This document shows positions 7,459-15,617 of a stretch of 25,896 nucleotides of DNA, in pieces. Source of the DNA: CAYRNY01 sp964425755 (GTDB lineage Bacteria > Chloroflexota > Anaerolineae > Aggregatilineales > Aggregatilineaceae); assembly GCA_964425755.1 (NCBI GenBank), contig CAYRNY010000031.1:1-25896 (forward strand), written 5' to 3'. The translations under genes and the position numbers were made by a program. The first letter of the stretch is position 1. Each line of letters opens with the position of its first letter. The notes below the pieces were generated by a model that searched no databases, was not told the origin of the DNA, and saw only the letters and a list, made by a program, of their open reading frames with translations.

Positions 7459-8376
7459 ATGGCAGCGGCGCAGACGGTTTCAGTCCTGGGGGCGGGCGCG
7501 GTGGGCGCAGCACTGGCGGCGCGGTTTTATGACATGGACCCGGCATGTGTGGCGTTCGTCGCGTCGGGCGCGCGTTATGAGCGGCTCAAGAGGCAGGGGG
7601 TGATCGTCAACGGCAGGCATTACGCGATCCCGGTGCTGGCGCCCGGCGATCCCGCGCCGTCGTCGGACCTGGTGATCGTGGCGCTGAAGCACCATCACCT
7701 GCCGGACGCGGTGCGCGATCTGGCGGGGCGCGTGGGCGAGGACACCACGATCCTGTCGGTGATGAACGGGCTGGACAGCGAGGATGTGCTCGCGGATGCG
7801 TGGGGCCGCGACAACGTGCTCTACGCGCTCGCGGTGGGGATCGACGCCCTGCGCGAGGGGAACCGCGTTACGTATAGCAAGCTGGGCAAGGTCGTGTTTG
7901 GCGAGGCGGAAAACACCACGCTCTCCCCGCGCGTGCAGCGCATCCAGGCGCTGTTCGACCGCGCCGGGATCGCTTACGAAACGCCCCAGGACATGCTCCG
8001 CGCGTTGTGGTGGAAGTTCATGGTCAACGTCGGTGTGAACCAGGCCTCGGCGCTGTTAGGCGCGCCGTATGGCGTGTTTCACCGCTCGGAGCACGCACGC
8101 GCGATCATGGAGGCGGCGATGCGCGAGGTGATCGCGCTGGCCGGCGCGTGTGGGGTGGACCTGGCGGCGGCAGATATCGACGAGTGGTACACGGTGCTCC
8201 ACGCGCTGCACCCGGAAGGTAAAACGTCGATGCTGCAAGACATTGAGGCCGGGCGCGAAACCGAGGTCGCCATTTTTGCCGGTAAGGTGATCGCGCTCGG
8301 CAAGCAGCACGGCATCCCGACGCCGGTGAACACCTTGCTCTGGCACGCGATCAAGGCGCTTGAGGAGCGGGGCTAA
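7459..8376 (+). CDS. panE: 2-dehydropantoate 2-reductase (ketopantoate reductase, ApbA/PanE)
   Basis: This enzyme reduces 2-dehydropantoate to pantoate with NADPH, in pantothenate/CoA synthesis. The N-terminus VSVLGAGAVGAALAARF is the Rossmann glycine motif. WWKFMVNVGVNQASALLGAPYG carries the catalytic Lys, and SMLQDIEAGRETEVAIFAG carries the catalytic Glu in the family's SMLQD context. I chose ATG 7459 because GAGGTG lies 6 nt upstream; an in-frame TTG at 7426 would add 11 residues without a ribosome site. The 305-residue length is normal. Its stop codon overlaps that of the convergent phosphatase gene by 4 nt. Homologues acting on other 2-keto acids exist, so the substrate is not certain. 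Confidence 0.88.
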   Translation: MAAAQTVSVLGAGAVGAALAARFYDMDPACVAFVASGARYERLKRQGVIVNGRHYAIPVLAPGDPAPSSDLVIVALKHHHLPDAVRDLAGRVGEDTTILSVMNGLDSEDVLADAWGRDNVLYALAVGIDALREGNRVTYSKLGKVVFGEAENTTLSPRVQRIQALFDRAGIAYETPQDMLRALWWKFMVNVGVNQASALLGAPYGVFHRSEHARAIMEAAMREVIALAGACGVDLAAADIDEWYTVLHALHPEGKTSMLQDIEAGRETEVAIFAGKVIALGKQHGIPTPVNTLLWHAIKALEERG

Positions 8377-11300
8377 TCCGGCGCGGGTGTGGCCGGCAAG
8401 GTGGGGGCGTCGTGGCGGTGCTTGAGCACGACCATCGTGATATCGTCGAACTGCGGCGCGCCCGAAACGAAGTGATCCAGCGCGCTGATGATCCCCTGCA
8501 TGATCTCCTGCGCCGTGCCGCGCCGCAGCCCGACCAGCGCCGATTCCAGCCCGGAGACGCCAAACTCGGCACTGTCAGAACGCAGGGCTTCGGTCACGCC
8601 GTCGGTGTAGGCGATCAGCACGTCGCCCCGGTCGAGCGTGGTCTGGTTTTCTTGCAGCGCGATATCGGGGATCACGCCGAGCGCGATCCCGCGCGCGTTC
8701 AGCCGTTCCGTGCTGCCATCGGCGCGGATCACCAGCGGGGGATTGTGCCCGGCGCTGGAGAAGCGCACGACGCCGGTGTTGGTATCCCACAGCCCGTACC
8801 ACAGCGTTACGAACAGGTCGGAGCGCGAGTCGCGCAGCAGCAGCTCGTTGACGCGGCGCAGCGTTTCGGCGGGGGCGTGGCGGTTCGAGCCGACCGCGCG
8901 CAGCAGCGTGCGCGACAGGGCCATGAACAACGCCGCCGGGACGCCCTTGTCCGCGACATCCGCAACGACGATCGCCCAGCGGTGATCATCGAGCGGGAAG
9001 AAGTCGTAGAAATCGCCGCCGATCTGCCGGGCGGCGCGGTAGAACGCCGCGACTTCCCAGCCTTCGACCTGCGGGGCTGCGTCCGGCAGGAAGCTGGTCT
9101 GGATGTCGCGCGCGACCTCAAGCTCGCGTTCCATGCGTTCGACGGCGGCGGCTTCATTTTGCAGGCGCGCGTTTTCCAGCGCCAGCGCGGTTTGGTGCGC
9201 GATGCCGTTCAAAATGCGCGCGCGCCGCTGGTCGATCGGCCCGCCGAGTGCCGGGTGATCGACCAGCATCGCGCCGACCAGGTGCCCGCGCGCGATCAGC
9301 GGCAGGCCGAGCAGCGTCGGGCTGTCGAACAGCTTGTGAATCGGCGGCGGCACCGGGCAATCGGTGCCCACGCCGCACGGGACCGGCTCGTTGCCCTCGG
9401 CAAGCTGCTGCAAGAAGCGCCCGTCGTCTTTTGAGAGCGCGAGATCGGCCAGCAGGTGCTTGTGTTCGGCGGCGATGCCCCACGCCGGGCCGCCGGTGAA
9501 ATGCTGGGCTTCAGGGTTCCATTTCAGCACGCCGCAACGCTCGATGCCGACCAGCAACGGTGTCAGGCGCACGATGGTTTCCAGGCTCTGGTCGGCTTCA
9601 ACCTGCGTGTTGACCGCTTCGGCCACCTGGAGCAGGGCGGTCGTGACCCAGGCTTCTTCTTGCTGCGCGGTGAACAACTGCGCGGTTTCGATCGCCAGCG
9701 CGGCCTGGTTGGCGATGCCGCTGACCAGTTCGATCTTACGGTCGGTCATCGGTTCGCTATCGTCGCGTTGCCCGATGATCAGCAGGCCCATCAATTCCCC
9801 GCGTGCGAACAGCGGCAGCACCACGCCGTGCCCGATCGTGAATTCCGCGGGCAGATTGGCGGGCGGCTCGGTGTTGCCGTCGATCAAGATCGCCTGTTGG
9901 TGTTCCTTGACCTCGGACAGCAGCGGCCACGTTTGCGGGGTGATCACGAAGTCGAGCCACTCGTCGTTGAGCGTGGCGTCCATGCCCGCGATCTCGACCA
10001 CGCGGAAATGATCCGGGGCGTCGGCCAGGCACACCGCGCTCCACTCCACGCCGACCAGCAGCGGCGTGATGCGTGCGACCGTGCTGAGCACCTCGTCGAG
10101 ATCGGTGGCGCGCGTCGTCGCCTCGGCAACCTGCAGCAGTGCCGTCGATATCCAGGCTTCTTCGCGCTGGGCCATGTAAAGCTGCGCGTTGGTGATCGCG
10201 ACGGCGGCCTGGTTGGCGAACGTGGTGATGATCTCGCGGTCTTCCGGCGTGAAGGTCTCGGATTCCACGCGTTCCAGCACCAGGTAGCCGATGTTTTCCC
10301 CGGCGATGGTGAGCGAGATCATCATCTTGTCGGGAACCGGCCCGTCGCTGTGGTCGTGCTCGACCATGCGGTGCATTAATGCGAACAACCGCGTTTCGGA
10401 GATTTCATCTTCAGGGATCGCTTCGTCCCAGGCGTCGCAATCGGGATCGATGCCTTCGCCGTGCGCGGTTGCGATGTGATAGAACGCGTTGTCGTCCTCG
10501 CGTAACAGGATCAGCCCGCATGTGTACGGGACCACGCGCTCCAGCCCGACCATGATCCCCTCAAGCACGCTGTTGAGGTCCAGCGACGAGCCGAGCACGG
10601 TGCTCAACTCGCGCAGCGTTTCGGAAAGCATACGGCGGCGCGACTCGTTGGCGAACAGGGTCGCGTTGCGCAGCGCGATCGCGACGGCATCGGCAAGCGC
10701 CTGGATCAGCGCGACGTCGTCCTCGGTGAAGGCGTTTGGCTCGGTGCTCTGAATGTCGAACACGCCGAGCACGTGCGTCCCAATGCGGATCGGGACGGTC
10801 ATCTCGCTGCGCGTGTCCTCCACGCCGGGGCCGACGATGTACCATTCATCCTGCACGACGTCGCCGCTGATCTCCGGCTGCCCGGTGCGTGCCACGCGCG
10901 GGATGATGCCGTTGCTGTTGATGCCGAAGGCGAGCTTTTCCAGCGCCCAGCGCCCGCTGTGCACGCCGCTGCCGCTGCGGAACGCGATCCGGTCCCCCAC
11001 GCGCAGGAACAGGTGCACGCGGTCGTAGCCGAGGTTGTCCGATACCAGGTCGACCACCTCGTCCAGCAGATCGTCGATATCCAGGATCGATACCACCGCC
11101 CGCGCGACCTCGACCATCGCGTTGACGCGTTCGGTCTGGCGGCGCTCGGCGTGGTAGGTCTGGGCTTCCTGCAGCGCCAGCGAAAGCTGCCCGGCCAGCG
11201 TTTCGAGCATGAACACGTCGTCGTTGCCGAACGCATCGGGGCGGTTGCTCTGCACGTCGAGCACGCCCATGACGCGTTCCTGGACCATCAGCGGGACGGC

Positions 11301-12278
11301 GATCTCGCTGCGCGTGGCGTCGAGGATCGTGGTCGGCATGAAACGCGGGTCTTCGCTGACGTTGGCAACGAGCGTCGTCTTGCGATTCTGGGCGGCCCAC
11401 CCGACCAGCCCCTGCCCGGGGGCGAGCGTCAGGCGGTGGGCCTCGAATTCTTCGTGGCTGCTGGCCTTCAGCTCGATGGTGGCGGTTTTGGGGTCGCGGA
11501 TGAAGATGTTAACCGCGTAATACCCGAACGCGTCGTGGATCAAGGTCACGATCTGGTGGAACAGGTCCGCCAGCGGCTGGATCGCGGTGACCTGCCGTGC
11601 CACGTCGTTGATCAGGCGCAGTTGGCGCGCGCGCTCCTGCACGGCTTCGAACATCTGCGCGTTGCGGATCGCGGCGCTGGCCTGGTTCGCCAGCAGCGTG
11701 AGCAGGCGCATATCCTCGTCGTTGAACGCACCGGGCCGGTCGGACTGCACGGCGATCACGCCCAGGGTGTTGCCGCCGCTGATCAGCGGGGCGAAGATCG
11801 CCGAGCGCGTGTTTTTTGATCCGTCAGCGCTGGGTTTGGCGGGCAGGGTGTCCCACTCGGTTTGGAAGTCATGCACCAGCAGGCCGGACCCGGTGCGCCG
11901 CACCCAGCCGATAATACCTGCATCGGCCTTGCCCTCAAATTTGCGCGGCGGCAGGCGTTCGGCGTTGCGCAGCCAGACTTTGATCACGTAGTCGTTGCCG
12001 TCAAACAGGCCGATCTGAAAATTGCGCGTGTCGACGATGCGTGCGGACTGCTGGTAGATCACCTCGCATAGCGCGTCGACCTTCAACTGCACGCTGAGGA
12101 TCGCGTTCCCGACGCCGGCCAGGATATCAAGCTCCGGGCTGAGGCGTTCGTCACCGGCGAGCGTGATACCGCGCTGGCGCCCGCGCCAGTAGCCCGTGAT
12201 CAAACCCACAGCCGCGCCACCCACGGCCAGAGTCGCGCTAACCACCATGACGACGATCAGCGTGCTATCCATGCTCAC
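8373..12278 (-). CDS. Six-GAF-domain, membrane-anchored PP2C (SpoIIE/RsbU-type) phosphatase
   Basis: A 1301-residue signalling phosphatase. Residues 5-30 form one membrane helix. Six GAF domains follow at about 50-208, 222-371, 386-540, 556-700, 713-867 and 882-1037. A linker helix MERELEVARDIQTSFLP (about 1049-1065) of the kind seen before RsbU-type catalytic domains comes next. The PP2C domain runs about 1066-1290, with metal-binding motifs GGDFYDFF, VVADVADKG, SSAGHNPPL, YTDGVTEA and FDDITMVVL all intact. It should dephosphorylate STAS proteins, most likely those encoded just upstream, in response to ligands or redox changes sensed by the GAF domains. The GTG start at 12278 has GAGGTG 10 nt upstream; an ATG two codons later is equally possible. 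It starts 39 nt after the kinase-STAS gene, so they form an operon. Confidence 0.92.
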   Translation of the reverse strand: MSMDSTLIVVMVVSATLAVGGAAVGLITGYWRGRQRGITLAGDERLSPELDILAGVGNAILSVQLKVDALCEVIYQQSARIVDTRNFQIGLFDGNDYVIKVWLRNAERLPPRKFEGKADAGIIGWVRRTGSGLLVHDFQTEWDTLPAKPSADGSKNTRSAIFAPLISGGNTLGVIAVQSDRPGAFNDEDMRLLTLLANQASAAIRNAQMFEAVQERARQLRLINDVARQVTAIQPLADLFHQIVTLIHDAFGYYAVNIFIRDPKTATIELKASSHEEFEAHRLTLAPGQGLVGWAAQNRKTTLVANVSEDPRFMPTTILDATRSEIAVPLMVQERVMGVLDVQSNRPDAFGNDDVFMLETLAGQLSLALQEAQTYHAERRQTERVNAMVEVARAVVSILDIDDLLDEVVDLVSDNLGYDRVHLFLRVGDRIAFRSGSGVHSGRWALEKLAFGINSNGIIPRVARTGQPEISGDVVQDEWYIVGPGVEDTRSEMTVPIRIGTHVLGVFDIQSTEPNAFTEDDVALIQALADAVAIALRNATLFANESRRRMLSETLRELSTVLGSSLDLNSVLEGIMVGLERVVPYTCGLILLREDDNAFYHIATAHGEGIDPDCDAWDEAIPEDEISETRLFALMHRMVEHDHSDGPVPDKMMISLTIAGENIGYLVLERVESETFTPEDREIITTFANQAAVAITNAQLYMAQREEAWISTALLQVAEATTRATDLDEVLSTVARITPLLVGVEWSAVCLADAPDHFRVVEIAGMDATLNDEWLDFVITPQTWPLLSEVKEHQQAILIDGNTEPPANLPAEFTIGHGVVLPLFARGELMGLLIIGQRDDSEPMTDRKIELVSGIANQAALAIETAQLFTAQQEEAWVTTALLQVAEAVNTQVEADQSLETIVRLTPLLVGIERCGVLKWNPEAQHFTGGPAWGIAAEHKHLLADLALSKDDGRFLQQLAEGNEPVPCGVGTDCPVPPPIHKLFDSPTLLGLPLIARGHLVGAMLVDHPALGGPIDQRRARILNGIAHQTALALENARLQNEAAAVERMERELEVARDIQTSFLPDAAPQVEGWEVAAFYRAARQIGGDFYDFFPLDDHRWAIVVADVADKGVPAALFMALSRTLLRAVGSNRHAPAETLRRVNELLLRDSRSDLFVTLWYGLWDTNTGVVRFSSAGHNPPLVIRADGSTERLNARGIALGVIPDIALQENQTTLDRGDVLIAYTDGVTEALRSDSAEFGVSGLESALVGLRRGTAQEIMQGIISALDHFVSGAPQFDDITMVVLKHRHDAPTLPATPAPD

Positions 12279-12317
12279 GGCAGGGGATCACCTCGCGGAT
12301 GAGGGGGGCCAGGGGCC

Positions 12318-13118
12318 TTATCCCTCTTGGGGGCGGGTTGCGAGCGCTTCGTCCAGAGTCGGGTGAATCTGGAACAACATGTCGAACCCTACCATCTCGA
12401 ATATTTCCAGCAGGCGCGGCTGCAACCCGCTGAGCACGACATCACCGTCGGCCTCGCGCGCGCGCCGCCACGTGGCAACCAGCACCTTGAGACCGCTGCT
12501 GGCGATATACTCGACGTCGGTCATATCGACAAACAGCCACGTGACGCCTTTTTGCAGCACGCTATTGAGCGTTCTTTCGAGCAGGGGGCTGCTGTTGGAG
12601 TCCAGGCGGCCTTCCGGCGTGACGATCGCGGCGCTGCCATTGAGCAGCCGGACCGGGAACGCGGTGTCATCCTCGCCGGGCGCGGCCTTGTCCGCCTCCA
12701 GCACGCGCTTTTTCGTCAACGTCAGTACGTTTTTGTCGCCTTCGCGCGCGTAGGCTACGTCGTCCATCAGGCGGCGGATGAAGTATATCCCCCAGCCGCC
12801 TGGCTCGCGGCTGTCGAGCGGTTCTCTGGGATCGGGGGCTTCGTGCTCCAGCGGGTTGAAGGCGGGGCTGTCGTCAACGATCGTGATCAGGAATTTGCCC
12901 GGCTCGGTCTTGCAGATGATCTCGATCGTGTGCTCGTCGCTTTCGCCTCCGTAGCCGTGTTCGATGATGTTGGTCAGTGCTTCATCAACCGCCATCTGGC
13001 AGTGATAGACGTCTCGTTCATCAAGACCGGCGGTTTCAGCCGCTTCAACTACAGAGTCGCACGCCAGGCGGACATTGTCGAGACGAGCGGGAATGGCGAG
13101 GCGGCTTACTTCGGGCAT
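12318..13118 (-). CDS. RsbW-like anti-sigma kinase fused to a STAS domain
   Basis: A partner-switching protein of 266 residues. Residues 1-135 are a GHKL/HATPase serine-kinase domain: N-box VDEALTNIIEHGYGG (43-57), G1 box VDDSPAFNPL (81-90) and G2 box GGWGIYFIRRLMDDV (107-121). Residues 155-260 are a STAS domain (EGRLDSNSSPLLERTL...DVEYIASSGLKVLV) with the serine pair at the usual phosphorylation site (207-208). In typical systems these two parts are separate proteins, the kinase/anti-sigma factor and its antagonist. The first Gly of the G1 box is Ser here. ATG 13118 has GAGGAAAA upstream; a longer in-frame start (13148) lacks one. Co-transcribed with the GAF-PP2C gene. Confidence 0.9.
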   Translation of the reverse strand: MPEVSRLAIPARLDNVRLACDSVVEAAETAGLDERDVYHCQMAVDEALTNIIEHGYGGESDEHTIEIICKTEPGKFLITIVDDSPAFNPLEHEAPDPREPLDSREPGGWGIYFIRRLMDDVAYAREGDKNVLTLTKKRVLEADKAAPGEDDTAFPVRLLNGSAAIVTPEGRLDSNSSPLLERTLNSVLQKGVTWLFVDMTDVEYIASSGLKVLVATWRRAREADGDVVLSGLQPRLLEIFEMVGFDMLFQIHPTLDEALATRPQEG

Positions 13119-13251
13119 GGTTTTCCTCGATGTTGGTAGCACATGCAATGCTATAGGTGTGCCGGGACGTAGCGCCCGGCAGCAGCCAGTGTCCGGATTG
13201 ACGGCATGCCGGCTGTGGCGCGCGGCTGGTGAACGATCAATGTGTCGGGAC

Positions 13252-13590
13252 CTAGAAACTACCGACTGCTTCGACCTGGGTCGGGTAAATCTCGAAGATC
13301 GTGTCCAGGCCGGCGAGTTCGAGCACTTCGCGCACGCGGTCGGACGGGTTGGCGATGCGCAGGTCGCCGCCCGTGCGCTTCACGCGCTTCAATACACGCA
13401 CCATTTCGCGCAGTCCGGCGCTGCTCATGTATTCCACGCCGCCCAGGTCCAGCACGAGATTGCTCTGCCCGTCATCAACGGACTTGTCAAGTGCTGCGCC
13501 AAGCTCGCTGGCGTTGCCGCTGTCCACGCGCCCGATGACCTCAAACAGTTTGACGCGTTTCATATCCGACGCATTGATTTCCATAACCAT
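13252..13590 (-). CDS. STAS-domain anti-anti-sigma factor (copy 1)
   Basis: A single STAS domain of 112 residues, of the RsbV/SpoIIAA type. GRVDSGNASELGAALD and LVLDLGGVEYMSSAGLREMVRVLKR are the core motifs, and the serine pair in MSSAGL contains the residue phosphorylated by RsbW-like kinases. Unphosphorylated, such proteins sequester the anti-sigma kinase. Roughly 60% identical by eye to the STAS protein encoded just upstream, including a shared RGDLRIANPSD-like stretch, so they arose by local duplication. ATG 13590 has AAGG 5 nt upstream and AGGAG further up; a second ATG follows two codons later. The gene has its own TATAAT promoter and a ~180-nt leader. Confidence 0.92.
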   Translation of the reverse strand: MVMEINASDMKRVKLFEVIGRVDSGNASELGAALDKSVDDGQSNLVLDLGGVEYMSSAGLREMVRVLKRVKRTGGDLRIANPSDRVREVLELAGLDTIFEIYPTQVEAVGSF

Positions 13591-13738
13591 GAGACCTTAG
13601 CTCCTCTGGGAATAAAAATGGTCAGTGATCAGTTGCCGGCGATCAGTTTAATGCGTCCCTGCCAGCGCATCCGGCGGGGATGCTGCGCCAGGGGCTTTGA
13701 CAGTCCTTTTGAACTGCCGCCCGCTGCGTGCCGCACCG

Positions 13739-13764
13739 GGCGAAAGCGCGAGCGCCTTTTCGCC
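13739..13764. other. Hairpin in the STAS copy 1 leader
   Basis: ggcgaaa (13739-13745) pairs with tttcgcc (13758-13764), with further G-C pairs inside. It lies just downstream of the predicted transcription start of STAS copy 1 on the minus strand. It may stabilise the 5' end or end the upstream STAS copy 2 transcript, but no U-tract follows. Confidence 0.35.
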
Positions 13765-13777
13765 TACGTGCAGTGGG

Positions 13778-13809
13778 ATTATACCATCAATTGCGCACAG
13801 CGGCAGTCC
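13778..13809 (-). promoter_or_regulatory. Promoter of STAS copy 1 (GGACTGCC-N17-GTATAATC)
   Basis: On the minus strand GGACTGCC (13809-13802) is followed 18 nt later by a perfect TATAAT (13783-13778), itself flanked by G and C. The -35 element would be CTGCCG with 17-nt spacing. The same frame recurs upstream of STAS copy 2. Confidence 0.65.
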
Positions 13810-13823
13810 GAATGTGCGATTTT

Positions 13824-14180
13824 TCAACCGGCGTTGTTCGGTTCGTCGAAGCTCCGTACGGCTTCGGTGCGCGTCCGGTAAATATTGAGCGCGGTATCCA
13901 GCCCGGCCAGCTCCATCACGGACATCACCGGGTCGGACGGATTGGCGATGCGCAAGTCGCCGCGCTGGGCCCGCGCGCGTTTAAAGATGCGCACGATCTC
14001 GCGCAGCCCGGCGCTGCTGATGTACGCCACGCTGCCGAGGTCCAGCACGAGCCGGGCGTGCCCCGCGTTAAGCGCCTGGTCGAGCAGGGCGCCCAGTTCC
14101 GGCGCGCTGTCGCTGTCCAGCCGCCCGGTTATTTCGATGATGCGGATATCATTGAAGTCGGCAAGATTGATTGTCGTCAT
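13824..14180 (-). CDS. STAS-domain anti-anti-sigma factor (copy 2)
   Basis: A 118-residue RsbV/SpoIIAA-type protein. TGRLDSDSAPELGALLD, LVLDLGSVAYISSAGLREIVRIFKR and GDLRIANPSDPVMSVMELAGLDT show the complete STAS fold; the serine pair in ISSAGL is kept, so it can be a kinase substrate. Paralogue of STAS copy 1, differing mainly in the N- and C-terminal ends (it has a longer tail, FDEPNNAG). ATG 14180 has AAAGGA upstream. It has its own promoter at 14213-14244 rather than reading through from the SH3 gene. Two such antagonists could give the system two inputs. Confidence 0.92.
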   Translation of the reverse strand: MTTINLADFNDIRIIEITGRLDSDSAPELGALLDQALNAGHARLVLDLGSVAYISSAGLREIVRIFKRARAQRGDLRIANPSDPVMSVMELAGLDTALNIYRTRTEAVRSFDEPNNAG

Positions 14181-14212
14181 GCTGCTGCCATCCTTTCGCT
14201 GTGGCGGAGCAG

Positions 14213-14244
14213 ATTATACCCGGAAGTCACACCGTTGGCAGTCC
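14213..14244 (-). promoter_or_regulatory. Promoter of STAS copy 2 (GGACTGCC-N17-GTATAATC)
   Basis: On the minus strand GGACTGCC (14244-14237) is followed 18 nt later by TATAAT (14218-14213), flanked by the same G and C as at STAS copy 1. The -35 would be CTGCCA with 17-nt spacing. The bases between the two boxes differ between the two promoters. Confidence 0.65.
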
Positions 14245-14350
14245 TCTGGTTTGTTGTGGATGATTGTGGCGTTTGCCCGGCGCGGCACCGGGCGTAGCGG
14301 GGACGGCGTTCATGGCGACAGCGTCCTGCCGGCAGCAGCAAAGCGCGACC

Positions 14351-15130
14351 CTACAGCCGGCGCAGGATCGACACCAGCAGCCCCATCAGGCCCAACGCCC
14401 CCAACACCATGATCGGCAGGATCGGCGCGATACCGCTCTCCGGCTGCTGAGGTGGGTTCTGGCGCGGGATCACCGGCGGAGTTGGCGTGGCGGGAGGATT
14501 GGTGAAGGTGGGCAGTGGTTCGCCGGGTACGCGGGGCGCCCCTTGCTGGCCCGGCTGCGGCGTGAACAGGCCCGTCGGCGTGACCTGTGCCTGTGCGGTC
14601 ATCGTGTCCGCCAGGCCGGGCGTTTGCGTGATCGCGAGCGCGGTCTCCTGCTCGCTCACGACCTCCGGGTCCAGTTCGGGCATCTCTTCCAGGATCGGAA
14701 TCTGCGTCTCGTCCCCGCCGACGGTGACGACGCTTTCGTGCACCCAGGCACGCCCGCCTGTCGCGTCGGGGTATTCGATCCAGTACCATTCGAAACGTTT
14801 GCCGAGGATGGGGTAAGTTGTGCCGGGGTAGATCTGCCCGACCCGGACCTGGTTGATGTCCGGCCCGGCGCGGACGTTGGTCGCGTCTGCGATGGCCTCA
14901 ATCCAGGGGCGGCCCTGCGATGTCGGGGTTCGGGTAGGCGTCTCGGTGGGCGGACCGGCGGTTCCGGTTGCGGTGGGGAACTGTAACTGTACCGGCGTGG
15001 GTGATGCTGCCTGCCGGACGCGCGAGTCGGTGCGGGGAGCGCCGGTGTTGGCCCACGCGATCGACGCGCTTGCTGCCAGCAGCACCACGATGCCCAGCAG
15101 AATTACAGTGTGTTTCCGTCTGGCGACCAT
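14351..15130 (-). CDS. Exported SH3-domain protein with C-terminal membrane helix
   Basis: About 259 residues. The N-terminus (MVARRKHTVILLGIVVLLAASASIAWA) is a signal peptide or anchor. A bacterial SH3 domain follows at about 70-140 (ADATNVRAGPDINQVRVGQIYPG ... YWIEYPDATGGRAWVHESVV), a module often found in cell-wall-associated proteins. Next comes a Pro/Gln-rich stretch, and the C-terminus is a membrane helix ending in ILRRL. There is no LPxTG motif, so sortase anchoring is not supported. An in-frame start at 15193 exists but gives no better signal; the ribosome site for 15130 (GGAG, 12 nt away) is only fair. It lies upstream of the partner-switching genes on the same strand; whether it acts in that system is unknown. 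Confidence 0.75.
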   Translation of the reverse strand: MVARRKHTVILLGIVVLLAASASIAWANTGAPRTDSRVRQAASPTPVQLQFPTATGTAGPPTETPTRTPTSQGRPWIEAIADATNVRAGPDINQVRVGQIYPGTTYPILGKRFEWYWIEYPDATGGRAWVHESVVTVGGDETQIPILEEMPELDPEVVSEQETALAITQTPGLADTMTAQAQVTPTGLFTPQPGQQGAPRVPGEPLPTFTNPPATPTPPVIPRQNPPQQPESGIAPILPIMVLGALGLMGLLVSILRRL

Positions 15131-15617
15131 ACCTGGTACGTTCTCCGTCGTCGTACATGGTGTTCTGAACGGCGCTAAGGATACCGAAAACACCGTGATT
15201 TATCCATACGTGGCCGGTCGGCGGCCAGGGCAAACGCATCAGAACCATCGTCGTGATCACCATTGTCGCTGTGCGGGTGCGGATGGTCTGGCAGGCCACT
15301 GTGCCGGGAGACTTGATCCAATTTCGATCAAGATGTTCTCCGGATCGCTTTGTGGATCGATTGATGGATGCTGGTCCCGTAAGATGACGTGCAGATTGTA
15401 TATGCCGCTGATGGCACAATGATCGGCCCGGAGATAAGGGGCGAATTTGCGATCGTGCATGATGTCTCCAGCGATCCCTGTTTCGGGTTGCGTGGCGTGC
15501 AGTTCGTCAGCCCGGATCATTCGGGGCTGGGTGGCTGGTAACGCGTCCCGGTCGCCGGCCACACACGCGCGTTGAGGTCAGCTGGCGCTGCGTCGCCGGA
15601 TTGCGTACCGGTAGGGG
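15131..15617. other. Gene-poor stretch with a possible VOC-domain remnant
   Basis: Nothing in these 487 bases is a convincing gene. On the minus strand, 15257-15562 is open for 101 codons, and its C-terminal half (ADHCAISGIYNLHV...SDPENILIEI) recalls the end of a glyoxalase/VOC domain (typically ADHG.SEA.YL.DPDGN.IEI). There is no start with a ribosome site and no first half of the domain. A perfect inverted repeat cttgatc-N7-gatcaag is at 15312-15332. The base composition is less G+C-rich than in the flanking genes. I read it as a possible decayed gene fragment, at low confidence. Confidence 0.3.

Noticed and set aside
8412..11819. Long plus-strand open frames (8412-9434, 9456-10379, 10773-11819) opposite the phosphatase gene
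   Set aside because: They are antisense shadows of a high-GC gene: Arg/Ala/His-rich, no domain motifs, and the opposite strand carries clear GAF and PP2C motifs.
14351..14450. Sortase-type C-terminal signal in the SH3 protein
   Set aside because: A membrane helix and basic tail are present but there is no LPxTG-like motif before them.
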